Positions 35,235 through 44,489 of a DNA stretch of 64,000 nucleotides are shown here, in pieces. The translations under genes were made by a program, and so were the position numbers. Below the pieces are notes generated by a model. That model saw only the letters and a list, made by a program, of their open reading frames with translations, made no database searches and was not told where the DNA came from. Location: contig JAPPIG010000071.1 in the NCBI GenBank assembly GCA_028820635.1, positions 92,508 to 156,507 of the forward strand. Direction: 5' to 3'. How positions within the stretch are numbered: the first letter of the stretch is position 1; the number at the start of each line of letters is the position of its first letter. Origin of the DNA: Candidatus Poribacteria bacterium (GTDB lineage Bacteria > Poribacteria > WGA-4E > WGA-3G).

Positions 35235-37115
35235 CTAACGGTAGGCTTTAACGATCTCTGAGATGACACCGCGCCTATTCTTCCAATTTAGACGGGCAGG
35301 CGGGATAAGATAAATTCCATCAATTTCGATTGTATCCTGATTGCGGATTTCGCGAACAAGGTCAAGAGTTAATTGCATGCCGAGTTCATTGCCTGCTGTG
35401 TCTCCAAGGTCCCGGAATTTGTCTACGATAAATTCCGGAATGTAAAGACCCAAATTATCGCGAAGATAGGATGCGCTACGGTAACTTGTGAGTGGAAGGA
35501 TACCGTAAAGGGTTTTTATGCCGAGATGTGCAGTTGCTTCTTGTGCACGTGCTATGTCTTCAAAAGTCCATACAGGTTGTGTATAGGCAAATTTTGCACC
35601 TTCTGCTACCTTATTTGTCAAGTGCTTAACGTGAGGATCCAGATTCTCTGCTATTGTGAATCCACCGCCATAGTAGAAACCACACGGATCTCCTATTGAT
35701 GTGCCATCAGCAAGTTCACCCTGATTTAACCGAGAGATGAGTTTCATGAGTTGGACGGCACCGCGCACATCCGGCACAAGACTTGCTGCTTCGTACGGAC
35801 CGGCTTTGGGATGGTCACCAGATAACGCGACTATACCGCGAATCCCTAACGCTTCTGCCTCTAACAGATGTGACTGCATACTAATAAGATTGCGGGACCG
35901 CGTTGTCCAATGGATTAGTGTCGGGATATGGGTTGCTTGCTGCAATCGAAATGCTGTTCCGACTGCTCCGATATTCACTGCAGCACCAGAATTGTCGGTG
36001 ACATCAAATAGATCAACACCAATAGCAGCCAAAACCTTAGCTTCCTTCAATAACGCCCTCAGTTGTGGAAAGGTATTTGCCCGTGCTTCAACGCTTACAA
36101 TACGTTCGCGGGTTTCAAATACCTGCTGCACCGGGTTTTCTCTGTGTGATTTATATGTCGGTGAACGTTTCGGCAGAACAAAGATACGAGGATGTCGCTT
36201 AACAGGTTTTCTACCTGCAACTGCTTGTCGAATTTTGGCGATGTACTCTGGGGTCGTCCCGCAACAACCCCCAATCATGTTCGCGCCAAGATTAATCAAT
36301 TTATGGACATAATCACTGAAAACATCCGCGCCGACGGTATATGAGACAGCAATCTCACCTTGTTCCACCCTTGGATTTCCTGCGTTGGGTTGCACAACAA
36401 GCGGTACTCTAATGACAGGTGCGAGAAGTTCCATCGCTTGAACAAGGTCATGTGGCCCCCTACAATTGATACCAACGGCATTTGCACCGAGTTGTTCCAA
36501 TTCTTGAGCAAAGACGCGAACATCCAGACCTGTCCCAACAGTCCCTCCTGAAATACCGCTTATTTCTACAATGACCGGTATATCGTAGGTAAGAGCCTGT
36601 TTCGTGGCAATCTCTGCTTGTTTAGAAGATACAAACGTCTCTAATAACAGCAGATCAGCACCTTCATCTGCAAGCGCGTCCATCTGCTCCTTGAAAAGCA
36701 GACGTACTTGTTTAGTTGGCGGCTCACTGCTTGATTCAGTTGTATCATCTGTATTAAACGGAATTGGACCGACCGATCCTGCAATATAGCATGACTTACC
36801 CACTCCCTGGCGTGCTAATCTTACGCCTGCACGGTTAATCTCTTCAACTTGATCGGCTAACCCGTGTATTGCCAACGCCTCCCTATTTGCCTGATAGGTG
36901 TTGGTTTGGATTACATCAGCCCCCACGTCAGCGTAGGTGCGATGGATATCTAAAACCTTGTCGGCATGTTCATCAGAGACATTACATACATCCACACAAG
37001 GCAAATTCGCAGGAATACGTTTCCGCAGTTCTGTTCCGATAGCACCGTCACACACTAACACACGATGCTTTAAAGATTCCAAGAAGTTTTCTTTTGTTGT
37101 AGGAGTGATAGTCAT
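35235..37115 (-). CDS. Bifunctional homocysteine S-methyltransferase/5,10-methylenetetrahydrofolate reductase
   Basis: This 626-residue two-domain enzyme resembles Bacillus YitJ. The N-terminal Hcy methyltransferase domain (about residues 10-300) has DGAIGTEL, GINCRGP and GGCCGTTP; the three Cys bind zinc. The C-terminal MTHFR domain (about 330-615) has VSVEARAN, LSGDHP, FYYGGGFTIAENLD and KFAYTQPVW. It makes methyl-THF and may pass methyl groups to homocysteine, linking folate and methionine metabolism. I set the start at the ATG 37115; upstream GTG at 37142 adds nine residues without similarity. SD is weak for either. Confidence 0.93.
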   Translation of the reverse strand: MTITPTTKENFLESLKHRVLVCDGAIGTELRKRIPANLPCVDVCNVSDEHADKVLDIHRTYADVGADVIQTNTYQANREALAIHGLADQVEEINRAGVRLARQGVGKSCYIAGSVGPIPFNTDDTTESSSEPPTKQVRLLFKEQMDALADEGADLLLLETFVSSKQAEIATKQALTYDIPVIVEISGISGGTVGTGLDVRVFAQELEQLGANAVGINCRGPHDLVQAMELLAPVIRVPLVVQPNAGNPRVEQGEIAVSYTVGADVFSDYVHKLINLGANMIGGCCGTTPEYIAKIRQAVAGRKPVKRHPRIFVLPKRSPTYKSHRENPVQQVFETRERIVSVEARANTFPQLRALLKEAKVLAAIGVDLFDVTDNSGAAVNIGAVGTAFRLQQATHIPTLIHWTTRSRNLISMQSHLLEAEALGIRGIVALSGDHPKAGPYEAASLVPDVRGAVQLMKLISRLNQGELADGTSIGDPCGFYYGGGFTIAENLDPHVKHLTNKVAEGAKFAYTQPVWTFEDIARAQEATAHLGIKTLYGILPLTSYRSASYLRDNLGLYIPEFIVDKFRDLGDTAGNELGMQLTLDLVREIRNQDTIEIDGIYLIPPARLNWKNRRGVISEIVKAYR

Positions 37116-37210
37116 GCTGTTTCTACATAGGATTCCCCGCACCTACAGCATAGGCACGGGGAACTATAGAGGTGTAAAAAATGGTTAACGTTCAGTCCAA
37201 TGCAAGGACA

Positions 37211-38824
37211 CTATTGAATTATCTCTCCTGCTTTTTCCACAGGAATATAATAATAACCAAAGATAATACACATCTCATCTTCGGATGTTAGCCCGAATTG
37301 GAGAGGCACATTTTTATCGTAGTTATAATGCGTGCACAGGAATCTAAGAGCGTCGTCCGGACCTAAGACAAGTACTGGATCAAAGAGGTCAATAGGAGCA
37401 TCATCATAAGCGATACTGCGATGGAGCAATTTGCCTGTCGAATTCTGGAAAATCTCGAACAATTCACCGTGCCGATGCATGTGAGATGTGAGCAAGAAAA
37501 CAGACAACTCGGTATCCGGGTCGTGTCCGCGTGCTTTCAATTCATCTTCAACGTACCAAGTTAATTTTGTTACGCGCGTTAATCCGGGTGGCACGTTTAT
37601 CCCTCGGTTAGAAACAAAAATCTCTACAGCTTCGTACTTTACATCTTCCTCTGGAATTGTGTAAATATTGACATAGGTTTCACCAATCAAGGTTTCATCA
37701 CCGAGAAGATTGATGTAATGCGAATTCAGATCGTAAACAGTATCACCGGGTAGACGTAAACCAACACCTTCGGGAAACTGAAATACCGTATCATCGGTCT
37801 GTGTTCCAACAACGAACAGCCTATCTACTCCGAAATGTCCAAGCACATCTGGATTTTCGGGATCAAGTTCTCGGAATTGATCTTCCGGATTAACGCTTAT
37901 GCTTGGGTCTATACCCCTATATTGAACACCATTTGCCACACCCTCCTCTGTGAGTCGGTACAAGATGAAGTGATGGCTTCCAGATGGATAGAATATCTCA
38001 ACTCTGTTAATATAGATATCCCCTTCTATCGGTTCTCCATTTTCATCCTTTATCTGTGTTGCGTAGTAAACCTCACGTTCGGTACCTGGCTCAATTTTAA
38101 ATGGTGGTAGACGAAGTTGATACCCTTCGCCAGGTGCGGGTGGTGCGGGTGGATTAAACACCTCTTCTGGGTCACGGAGTACGCCAAGGTCCCCAACACC
38201 TGCGACTTTTCCTTGTTGTGGTGCTCCTGCGGCTATCCATGTGCGGATTGCATCTATCTTTCCTTTGTGGACGGGTCCCATACCAAAAGGCATGCGCCTT
38301 CCGAATTCTGGTGCTTCTGGTTCCATTAACTTTTTTAAAAGGAAACTATTATCTGGGTTGCCGGGATCAATAAGTTTCATCCCCATAGCTGCCGCTGCAC
38401 CGTTGCGTGGGATTTTATTGACCAAATCATGATAGGACTGACCGTAGGTGAGATTCAAATTAGCAGAATTTGAAGGAGACGCGTGGCAAGCACTGTTAGC
38501 ACAACTCTTATCAAATATATTATCCTGAATCTCATGATAGGTTGAGTTATCTTCTTGTTCAGTTTTCCCAAAACTGTTAGCAACGCGAACAAGATCAAGC
38601 ACATTCACAGTACTATCACGATTGACATCAGGGTTCTGTTCAGCGTTCCGGTCCCCCGATTGTCCAATTGAATTGGCAACCAACACAAGGTCTTGGATGT
38701 TTACGGTGCCATCATTATTGACATCTTCCAGCAAAGTAGACTCTTCGTCGTGGGCAAATACCGAAAGCGACACACCACCCATAAGCAATACGACCAGTGA
38801 AAAATAAACAATTTTTTTATACAT
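37211..38824 (-). CDS. Secreted dockerin/cytochrome-like/copper type II monooxygenase fusion
   Basis: The 537-residue protein has an N-terminal signal peptide (to about SVFA). Two dockerin-type Ca-binding repeats follow (DVNNDGTVNIQDL at about 34-46, DVNRDSTVNVLDL at about 67-79), then a planctomycete-type cytochrome-like domain whose CANSACH (108-114) is a CX4CH variant of the heme motif. The C-terminal half resembles PHM/DBM copper monooxygenases: SGSHHFILY (CuH ligands), TSHMHRHGE (HxH of CuM) and TSEDEMCII (Met ligand). It could oxidise an extracellular substrate using electrons delivered through the heme. The start codon has GGAGG but 14 nt away. Confidence 0.8.
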   Translation of the reverse strand: MYKKIVYFSLVVLLMGGVSLSVFAHDEESTLLEDVNNDGTVNIQDLVLVANSIGQSGDRNAEQNPDVNRDSTVNVLDLVRVANSFGKTEQEDNSTYHEIQDNIFDKSCANSACHASPSNSANLNLTYGQSYHDLVNKIPRNGAAAAMGMKLIDPGNPDNSFLLKKLMEPEAPEFGRRMPFGMGPVHKGKIDAIRTWIAAGAPQQGKVAGVGDLGVLRDPEEVFNPPAPPAPGEGYQLRLPPFKIEPGTEREVYYATQIKDENGEPIEGDIYINRVEIFYPSGSHHFILYRLTEEGVANGVQYRGIDPSISVNPEDQFRELDPENPDVLGHFGVDRLFVVGTQTDDTVFQFPEGVGLRLPGDTVYDLNSHYINLLGDETLIGETYVNIYTIPEEDVKYEAVEIFVSNRGINVPPGLTRVTKLTWYVEDELKARGHDPDTELSVFLLTSHMHRHGELFEIFQNSTGKLLHRSIAYDDAPIDLFDPVLVLGPDDALRFLCTHYNYDKNVPLQFGLTSEDEMCIIFGYYYIPVEKAGEIIQ

Positions 38825-38872
38825 TATCTACGATTTAACCTCCAGATGTTAGTATTAACACAATTTACCATG

Positions 38873-39580
38873 TCATGTGTTATTGAAAATCTTTGTCTTT
38901 GAAATAAACCTATATTTTAAGAGCGTCCATGCTGCAAACAATCCATCCGACCAGAAACGAAGTTTTTTGCCTTCTTTTTTTGTCCGTGGAAAATAAGAAA
39001 CTGGCACTTCATGGATCTGATAGCCTGCACGCAAAATTTTCGCTGTGACTTCCGGGCAAAATTCAAAACCTTCACAAGTCAAATTCAAGTCCTTTAATAA
39101 ATCAGTTGAAAATGCTTTATACCCAGTAGATTCATCCGTGATTTTGCATCCGTAAAGAAGGTTTGTGTAAATGGCAAGTACCCGATTTGCAATAAAATTA
39201 TGGATACTTGCATTCCCTCTACCATTTAGGAAACGCGAGCCGTAGACAACTTCAACTTTTTCATTTTTCAACGGTTCAACCAGATGCAAAATGTCATTTG
39301 GGGAAAGTTCCATATCTGCATCTTGTATTACGACAACTTTTCCTTCAACGGACGAAATTCCACTCCGAATCGCTGACCCTTTACCACGGTTCTCCTCACA
39401 ATGCACGATAGTTAAATTCTTATCGCTACCAAGTTCCTCAAGGATACTAAAAGTTTCATCAGTTGACCCGTCATTAACAACTATAATCTGTTTTTCAAGT
39501 GGCAGTGCTTGCACAGCTTCAAGTACCTGTCGGATCGTTTTCTCTTCATTATACGCAGGGATGATAACAGATACTAACAT
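38873..39580 (-). CDS. Family 2 glycosyltransferase (dolichyl-phosphate mannosyltransferase-like)
   Basis: This 235-residue GT-A fold enzyme opens with SVIIPAYNEEKTI, then VNDGSTDETF, a DxD-type metal site in IQDADMELSP (about residues 90-99), and GSRFLNGRGN. The pattern fits polyprenyl-phosphate mannosyl/glucosyl transferases of the DPM1-like class, though no C-terminal membrane helix is present. It would transfer a sugar from a nucleotide donor to a lipid or polysaccharide at the membrane. It stands between the Cu-monooxygenase gene and an SDR gene, all on the minus strand with short gaps. Confidence 0.88.
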   Translation of the reverse strand: MLVSVIIPAYNEEKTIRQVLEAVQALPLEKQIIVVNDGSTDETFSILEELGSDKNLTIVHCEENRGKGSAIRSGISSVEGKVVVIQDADMELSPNDILHLVEPLKNEKVEVVYGSRFLNGRGNASIHNFIANRVLAIYTNLLYGCKITDESTGYKAFSTDLLKDLNLTCEGFEFCPEVTAKILRAGYQIHEVPVSYFPRTKKEGKKLRFWSDGLFAAWTLLKYRFISKTKIFNNT

Positions 39581-39675
39581 TGTGCATTACTTAATGGCTA
39601 TCGGCAGTCAGTTTTCAGCAATCAGTAAAGAGAAATCAAATACCTGAAGTCTCTACCTTTGATTATCACATGCGA

Positions 39676-40467
39676 TTAGAGCAAGGATTTGACCATACCA
39701 CCGTCTGCCTGAATCGTCGCTCCTGTAATATAACTTGCCCGTTCAGAGGCGAGGAAAACAACTAAGTTGGCGAATTCTTCTGGATCCCCAATTCTACCGA
39801 GAGGAATATCCGCTGTCATTTTTTCAAGTGCAGCATCAAACGAGATGCCTGCTTCTTCAGCACGTACTGTTGCTAATTGCTTTATCCGATCTGTAAAGAT
39901 TATCCCGGGACATACGTTATTGACTAATATTTTGTCGGGTGCCAGTTCTGTGGCAAGCGTTTTGGCAAACCCGATCACACCTGTTCGCGCCATGTTTGAT
40001 AACATCAGCCCGTCCACAGGTTGTTTGACAGAAACAGATGTTAGATTGATAATTCGTCCACCACCGCGTGCTTGCATCGTTGGGACTACAGCACGACATA
40101 GGTTAATAGTGCTCATCAGATTCAGATGCACTGCAGTCAGATAATCTTCTGCAGACAGGTCATCAAACCGTCCTGCTTTGGGACCACCTGCATTGTTAAC
40201 TAAAATATCAATACCACCAAAGTGCGATATTGCCTTACTTATCAGAGATTCGACCTGCTCTGGTTGACTAACATCTGTCGGCACTGCCAACACTTCAGAG
40301 CCTGTTTGGTCACGAATTTCCTCCGCTGTTGTTTCCAGTGTCTCGCTATTTCTGGCGCAGATGGTTACTTTTGCGCCTTCTTTTGCTAAACCGAGCGCAA
40401 TTGCTTTCCCAAGCCCTTTGCTTGATGCGCCTACAACTGCAATTTTGTCTGTAAGTCCAAGGTTCAT
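39676..40467 (-). CDS. SDR-family protein with replaced catalytic Tyr/Lys
   Basis: The 263-residue Rossmann protein has the NAD(P) motif VVGASSKGLGKAIA (residues about 11-24), NNAGG (91-95) and the C-terminal SDR ending ITGATIQADGGM. The catalytic YxxxK is S157-N-M-A-R161, with the upstream Ser144 kept. It belongs to a known divergent SDR subgroup with this SNxxR-like pattern and is predicted to bind NAD(P), but standard proton relay chemistry is unlikely. No SD is obvious before the ATG. Role unknown; it may be an oxidoreductase with altered mechanism. Confidence 0.88.
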   Translation of the reverse strand: MNLGLTDKIAVVGASSKGLGKAIALGLAKEGAKVTICARNSETLETTAEEIRDQTGSEVLAVPTDVSQPEQVESLISKAISHFGGIDILVNNAGGPKAGRFDDLSAEDYLTAVHLNLMSTINLCRAVVPTMQARGGGRIINLTSVSVKQPVDGLMLSNMARTGVIGFAKTLATELAPDKILVNNVCPGIIFTDRIKQLATVRAEEAGISFDAALEKMTADIPLGRIGDPEEFANLVVFLASERASYITGATIQADGGMVKSLL

Positions 40468-40688
40468 ACGTTGTCAATTTGGGCAGCAAGCTACCCTTAA
40501 TCCTTTCTAAATGCTGAATCTACCTTACTTGATTTAAGTATACTATTTTTGCTATACATTGTCAATGGTAATCCTTTGTAGTATGTAAAGGCTTTGCCAA
40601 CAGGTATGGATGACGCTGATTAAAGCACTTATCTGAATCGCGGAGCGCGCGGAGGACACAGAAGACGCGGAAAATGCTATTGTGTCTT

Positions 40689-43600
40689 CTACATTTCCTT
40701 TCGCAAGAGACGGGACAAATCCGAGATTGAGACACTCCTCTCTACAATCGCAATCTCATCGTCGGTTAAACCGTATAAGGCGTATATCAGTTTATCAATT
40801 TTATCTTCAAGGGAGGAAGTGTCTGATTCGGAGTCGGTATGTTTAGCTGTGATTATTTGATCAACTAAGGTTGCAATTGGTGTCTGTTCTTCAGGTGAAG
40901 GTGATATTAGAGGTATCGCTAATAAAGGTTGTTTATCTATTTGATAATTTGTCCCTTGCATTTTGCCTCTATGCTTCAACCAAAAAGTGACAAGTCTTGA
41001 ATTCAGTATACCTGTTAAGAATTTTAGATTGATGCGTTTAGTTTTGATTATATTGATTGCCATCATCACATATGCTGGTATATCAGTGTAAACAAAGGTT
41101 GGTGTCTCACATTTTCTGACGCTTAATATTTTTGCTCCTTCCTGAAAAAACATTTCATTTCTTGGCCAGTGTAAATGGAAAAAATCCCGCTTCCCATTGA
41201 TATTTTCTCGTCTTGCTTCCATTATCTCTCGATACTTATCTAAGTGCTCCATCAAAGTTTTCAAGTCTAGTTTCCAATTTTCTTTTGTTAAGTAGATAAT
41301 ATCTTTACGACTTTCCTGTGGGATAAAGTATTTACTTAAATCAGTGGGTTCATATACTGGTTTAATATAATCCTTCTCTTCTACTGATAAATTAGGTAAG
41401 AATCCTTTTGGAATTACAAACACACTGTCTCCAACAGACAATCCCAGCTTTTTAACCTTATGATTGGAAATTAGATTCAAAGATTTCTCAGATACCACAT
41501 CTGGATTTGGGACGATTCCTTGAGCAATTTCATTTTCGCTAAGAGTAAAATCACGTTTTAATGAAATCTTATCAAGAGTCAATTCAACTTCAGGATAGTT
41601 AAATGTCAAAGTCGTATTTGTATATCTGCTTCTTTTTATTATTGGGTTTATGTACTCTGCTTTGTTATTCTGGTCCCTATTAAGAAGTGCCATTACGTCG
41701 TTTATATTTAAATCCTTACCAAAAAGTCTTCTATAATCAAATGGATAATTGTCAGTATCAATATTTTTCTTGAAAGCCATAATCATCGTTTGAATACCAG
41801 ATGAAAATATCTTAAAACTACCAAAATCTACGAGACTGAGAATCTGTGCGCCTTGAATCACTTTATTTCTCATTTTTGAAGCCCCATAACTGGTTATCCA
41901 ATTATTTTGTGCAATATATGTGACTAAACCTTGACCTTTTTTTACGAGGTCTAATCCTTCACAGGCAAACATATACCAGATATCCATTTTGCCTTTATAG
42001 TACGGAGAGTCTCGGAGGCCATCAAACGCCTTTTTATCTGTATATTCTTTAATATATGGAGGATTACCAATGACTATATCAAATCCATCCATAATCCCGA
42101 ACATTCTTTCGGAGTTATACCAATTGGCAGTAGCATTTTGGTTATATGGATCCCATGAGGCGATCTTTCCAGCTATACCGCTTTCCAACCCCTCGGCAAT
42201 GAGCAATTTACTAATCTCCTTGCGAATATCCGTGTAACGCTTTCGATATTTGTCTTTTGTTTTTGGCGTGCGAGCTGTGAAAATCCGCCTTCGCACTTCA
42301 TCAAGCTCCTTCTCTTTCTTAATAATCTCTGGGGTGCGGAATGGCAATTGTCCTGTGATACCGAGAAGTGTGTTTGCTGCAATGAAATTCGTTTCTATAT
42401 TTGGCAAAGGTCGCACACCACGATTTTCTTTAGTATCGTCAATACGTTGATCTACGACTAAAGATATAAAGAAACGTAGCCTGGAAATTTGTGCCGCTAT
42501 AGGTTGTTTATCTACGCCGTAGATGCAGTTCTCTATTAGGTATAGTTTTCTACCATAGTCCAACTGGTTCTGTGTAAATGCATTATTTATGTTATCAATT
42601 TCCGCTTCAAGTTCTGCAATTGTATTTTCGCGTATGGTGCTATCGTCAATATCTTCAGCTGCCTTGATGATATTTTGAACTTTGTCAATCTGCCGTTGTT
42701 TCCACTGCTCGTTGTCAGGATCAAGTTTTCCGAGGATAAAGACCAGTTTTTGTAAAATACCCATTGGGAAAGCACCCGACCCACAAGCGGGATCAAGAAT
42801 TTTGAGGGTGTCAATTGTATTTATCAATAGTTCTGTCTCTGCTGCCTTGAATTTATGTTGTTCATCGTTATATGCTACTAAATGACGTAACTTGTTCTCA
42901 ATTTTGGACTTCTGTTTATCGTTTAGTTCAACATCTGGACTTTGGGCGATGTGATAGCCAATAAATTTATTTTTTAGATATGCAATTAGAGATTCGTCAA
43001 CCATATAGTTAACAATCTCGCGCGGTGTATAATAGGATCCTGTCTGCTTTCGTGCTGTAGTTCGTGTTTCGGGGTTGTAGGCAGCAAGTAGGTTTTCGAA
43101 CACTTTACCGAGTAGTTCTGGGTCAAGTGCAACCTCTTCTTCAATAGGTGTGTTCTCGGTTATAGTAAATTTGTAGCGGCGGAGAATTTCAATCAGTCCG
43201 CGCACCTTATACCGCTTGCCTCTTGTGCCATAAACATTGTTGAGATCAACATTTTTTTCATCGGAAAAGAATAGAAAATTGGGAACAGATAGCTGGTTGT
43301 CTTTACGGTCAGAAAAACCGTCTATTCTTAACAAATTATCGTCCTCGTCTTTCTTATCAAGACATTCAAAAAGACCTCCATTCAAGAATGGGATTGTCTC
43401 AAACTGACGTAGTGCCTTGTCAGGATTTTTAAAATGTTTTTTGTAGCGGTAAAGCGTTGTAATATTATAGTGTTGTCGCCTTTCGCCTCGGAATTTACGG
43501 TTATTAGGTTTTGCAGGCGTGTTCATTTCTTGGTTAAGTGTTGCAAAGAAAAGATTCTGGAGAATCGCTTTGTAATATGTGCTTTCCTGTGGATCAATGC

Positions 43601-44489
43601 TCTTAAGAATATTCTCTATTTTTTCCTGATTAAAAAAAGTATCTGGCACTAAATTTCTCTCTTTGATAAACCAGACAAAGATTAACCTTGTAATTAGGCG
43701 TATTACACTGGTGGCATTGCGAACCTCTACGTCTTCCCCCGCATCCTCAGGAAACGTCACATTATCCACCGCCCAGAAATACCAATTAGAAAGTTCGCTG
43801 TAGAACCGCTTGTTAAGTTCTTGAATATCCAACATTTTCTTCCACGCTTGATGCAACTCAACAAAGTTGCTGAAGTTATGTACTCTGAATAATTCCTCGC
43901 GAGAGAGATCAAACAGAATTTTGATGTGTGCTCGGTGGGCATCCTTAAAGTCGATGTCTTTAATCAGTGTCACCTTCTTTAGAACATCCTTCGTTTGGTC
44001 ACGCTTGTGTAGACGTCTATCAATGACAGCGAAGGTCAAGGTTTGCCCGTGTTGGAAGATAATCATCGCTGGCATTGGCAGAATTTTATTTATCTCTCTG
44101 GTAATGGTTGATAACTCCGTGCGGTTATATTCGCTTTTTCGTAATTTCACAGCAAAGAACAGATACGATTCTATCCGATTCTTATCAATAGAATTATTTC
44201 TGGAGCTATCTTCTTCAGAAGTATCGTTATCAAAGATATTTTCCTCTTTCAATTGAAACAGGAAGTCAATTGACTCCCATTCTTTTATCATTGCCCGTTC
44301 TCTGTTGAGTACGCCATACTCCTTGAAATCTTCAACAAAATCTTCTGGTAGATTCGAGTGTAAATCCATTTTCACTGGACTATCGTAGCCGAGTGAATTT
44401 AACAGATTTCGCGCGTTATCTATTAAAGCACCGTCTTCAAAAGCTTTTAGTGTTTGATTAATCTTTTCTGATATTTCTCGTTCATTCAT
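40689..44489 (-). CDS. Eco57I-type DNA adenine methylase of a two-gene defence module
   Basis: The 1266-residue protein contains an N6-adenine methyltransferase core: SAM motif LDPACGSGAFPMGI (about residue 567) and catalytic DIVIGNPPYI (about 808). A C-terminal TaqI/Eco57I-like target-recognition region follows (FSSGIQTMIMAF, KILSVRKCETPTFVY, LTGILNSRLVTFWLKH, QIDKQPLLAIPL). The first ~450 residues include a conserved but unassigned domain (YLFFAVKLRKSEYNRTEL, IIFQHGQTLTFAVIDRRLHKRD); I see no sure nuclease motif in it. I start it at ATG 44489, which overlaps the helicase TGA as ATGA; the ATG 15 bp earlier has no better SD. It is co-translated with the PLD-SNF2 helicase. Confidence 0.85.
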   Translation of the reverse strand: MNEREISEKINQTLKAFEDGALIDNARNLLNSLGYDSPVKMDLHSNLPEDFVEDFKEYGVLNRERAMIKEWESIDFLFQLKEENIFDNDTSEEDSSRNNSIDKNRIESYLFFAVKLRKSEYNRTELSTITREINKILPMPAMIIFQHGQTLTFAVIDRRLHKRDQTKDVLKKVTLIKDIDFKDAHRAHIKILFDLSREELFRVHNFSNFVELHQAWKKMLDIQELNKRFYSELSNWYFWAVDNVTFPEDAGEDVEVRNATSVIRLITRLIFVWFIKERNLVPDTFFNQEKIENILKSIDPQESTYYKAILQNLFFATLNQEMNTPAKPNNRKFRGERRQHYNITTLYRYKKHFKNPDKALRQFETIPFLNGGLFECLDKKDEDDNLLRIDGFSDRKDNQLSVPNFLFFSDEKNVDLNNVYGTRGKRYKVRGLIEILRRYKFTITENTPIEEEVALDPELLGKVFENLLAAYNPETRTTARKQTGSYYTPREIVNYMVDESLIAYLKNKFIGYHIAQSPDVELNDKQKSKIENKLRHLVAYNDEQHKFKAAETELLINTIDTLKILDPACGSGAFPMGILQKLVFILGKLDPDNEQWKQRQIDKVQNIIKAAEDIDDSTIRENTIAELEAEIDNINNAFTQNQLDYGRKLYLIENCIYGVDKQPIAAQISRLRFFISLVVDQRIDDTKENRGVRPLPNIETNFIAANTLLGITGQLPFRTPEIIKKEKELDEVRRRIFTARTPKTKDKYRKRYTDIRKEISKLLIAEGLESGIAGKIASWDPYNQNATANWYNSERMFGIMDGFDIVIGNPPYIKEYTDKKAFDGLRDSPYYKGKMDIWYMFACEGLDLVKKGQGLVTYIAQNNWITSYGASKMRNKVIQGAQILSLVDFGSFKIFSSGIQTMIMAFKKNIDTDNYPFDYRRLFGKDLNINDVMALLNRDQNNKAEYINPIIKRSRYTNTTLTFNYPEVELTLDKISLKRDFTLSENEIAQGIVPNPDVVSEKSLNLISNHKVKKLGLSVGDSVFVIPKGFLPNLSVEEKDYIKPVYEPTDLSKYFIPQESRKDIIYLTKENWKLDLKTLMEHLDKYREIMEARRENINGKRDFFHLHWPRNEMFFQEGAKILSVRKCETPTFVYTDIPAYVMMAINIIKTKRINLKFLTGILNSRLVTFWLKHRGKMQGTNYQIDKQPLLAIPLISPSPEEQTPIATLVDQIITAKHTDSESDTSSLEDKIDKLIYALYGLTDDEIAIVERSVSISDLSRLLRKEM

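Noticed and set aside
40634-40670. Possible tRNA or structured RNA in a GC-rich patch
   Set aside because: No cloverleaf or T-loop pattern; it looks like a short dispersed repeat of the 'GCGGAGGACACAGAAGACGCGG' kind seen in many genomes.
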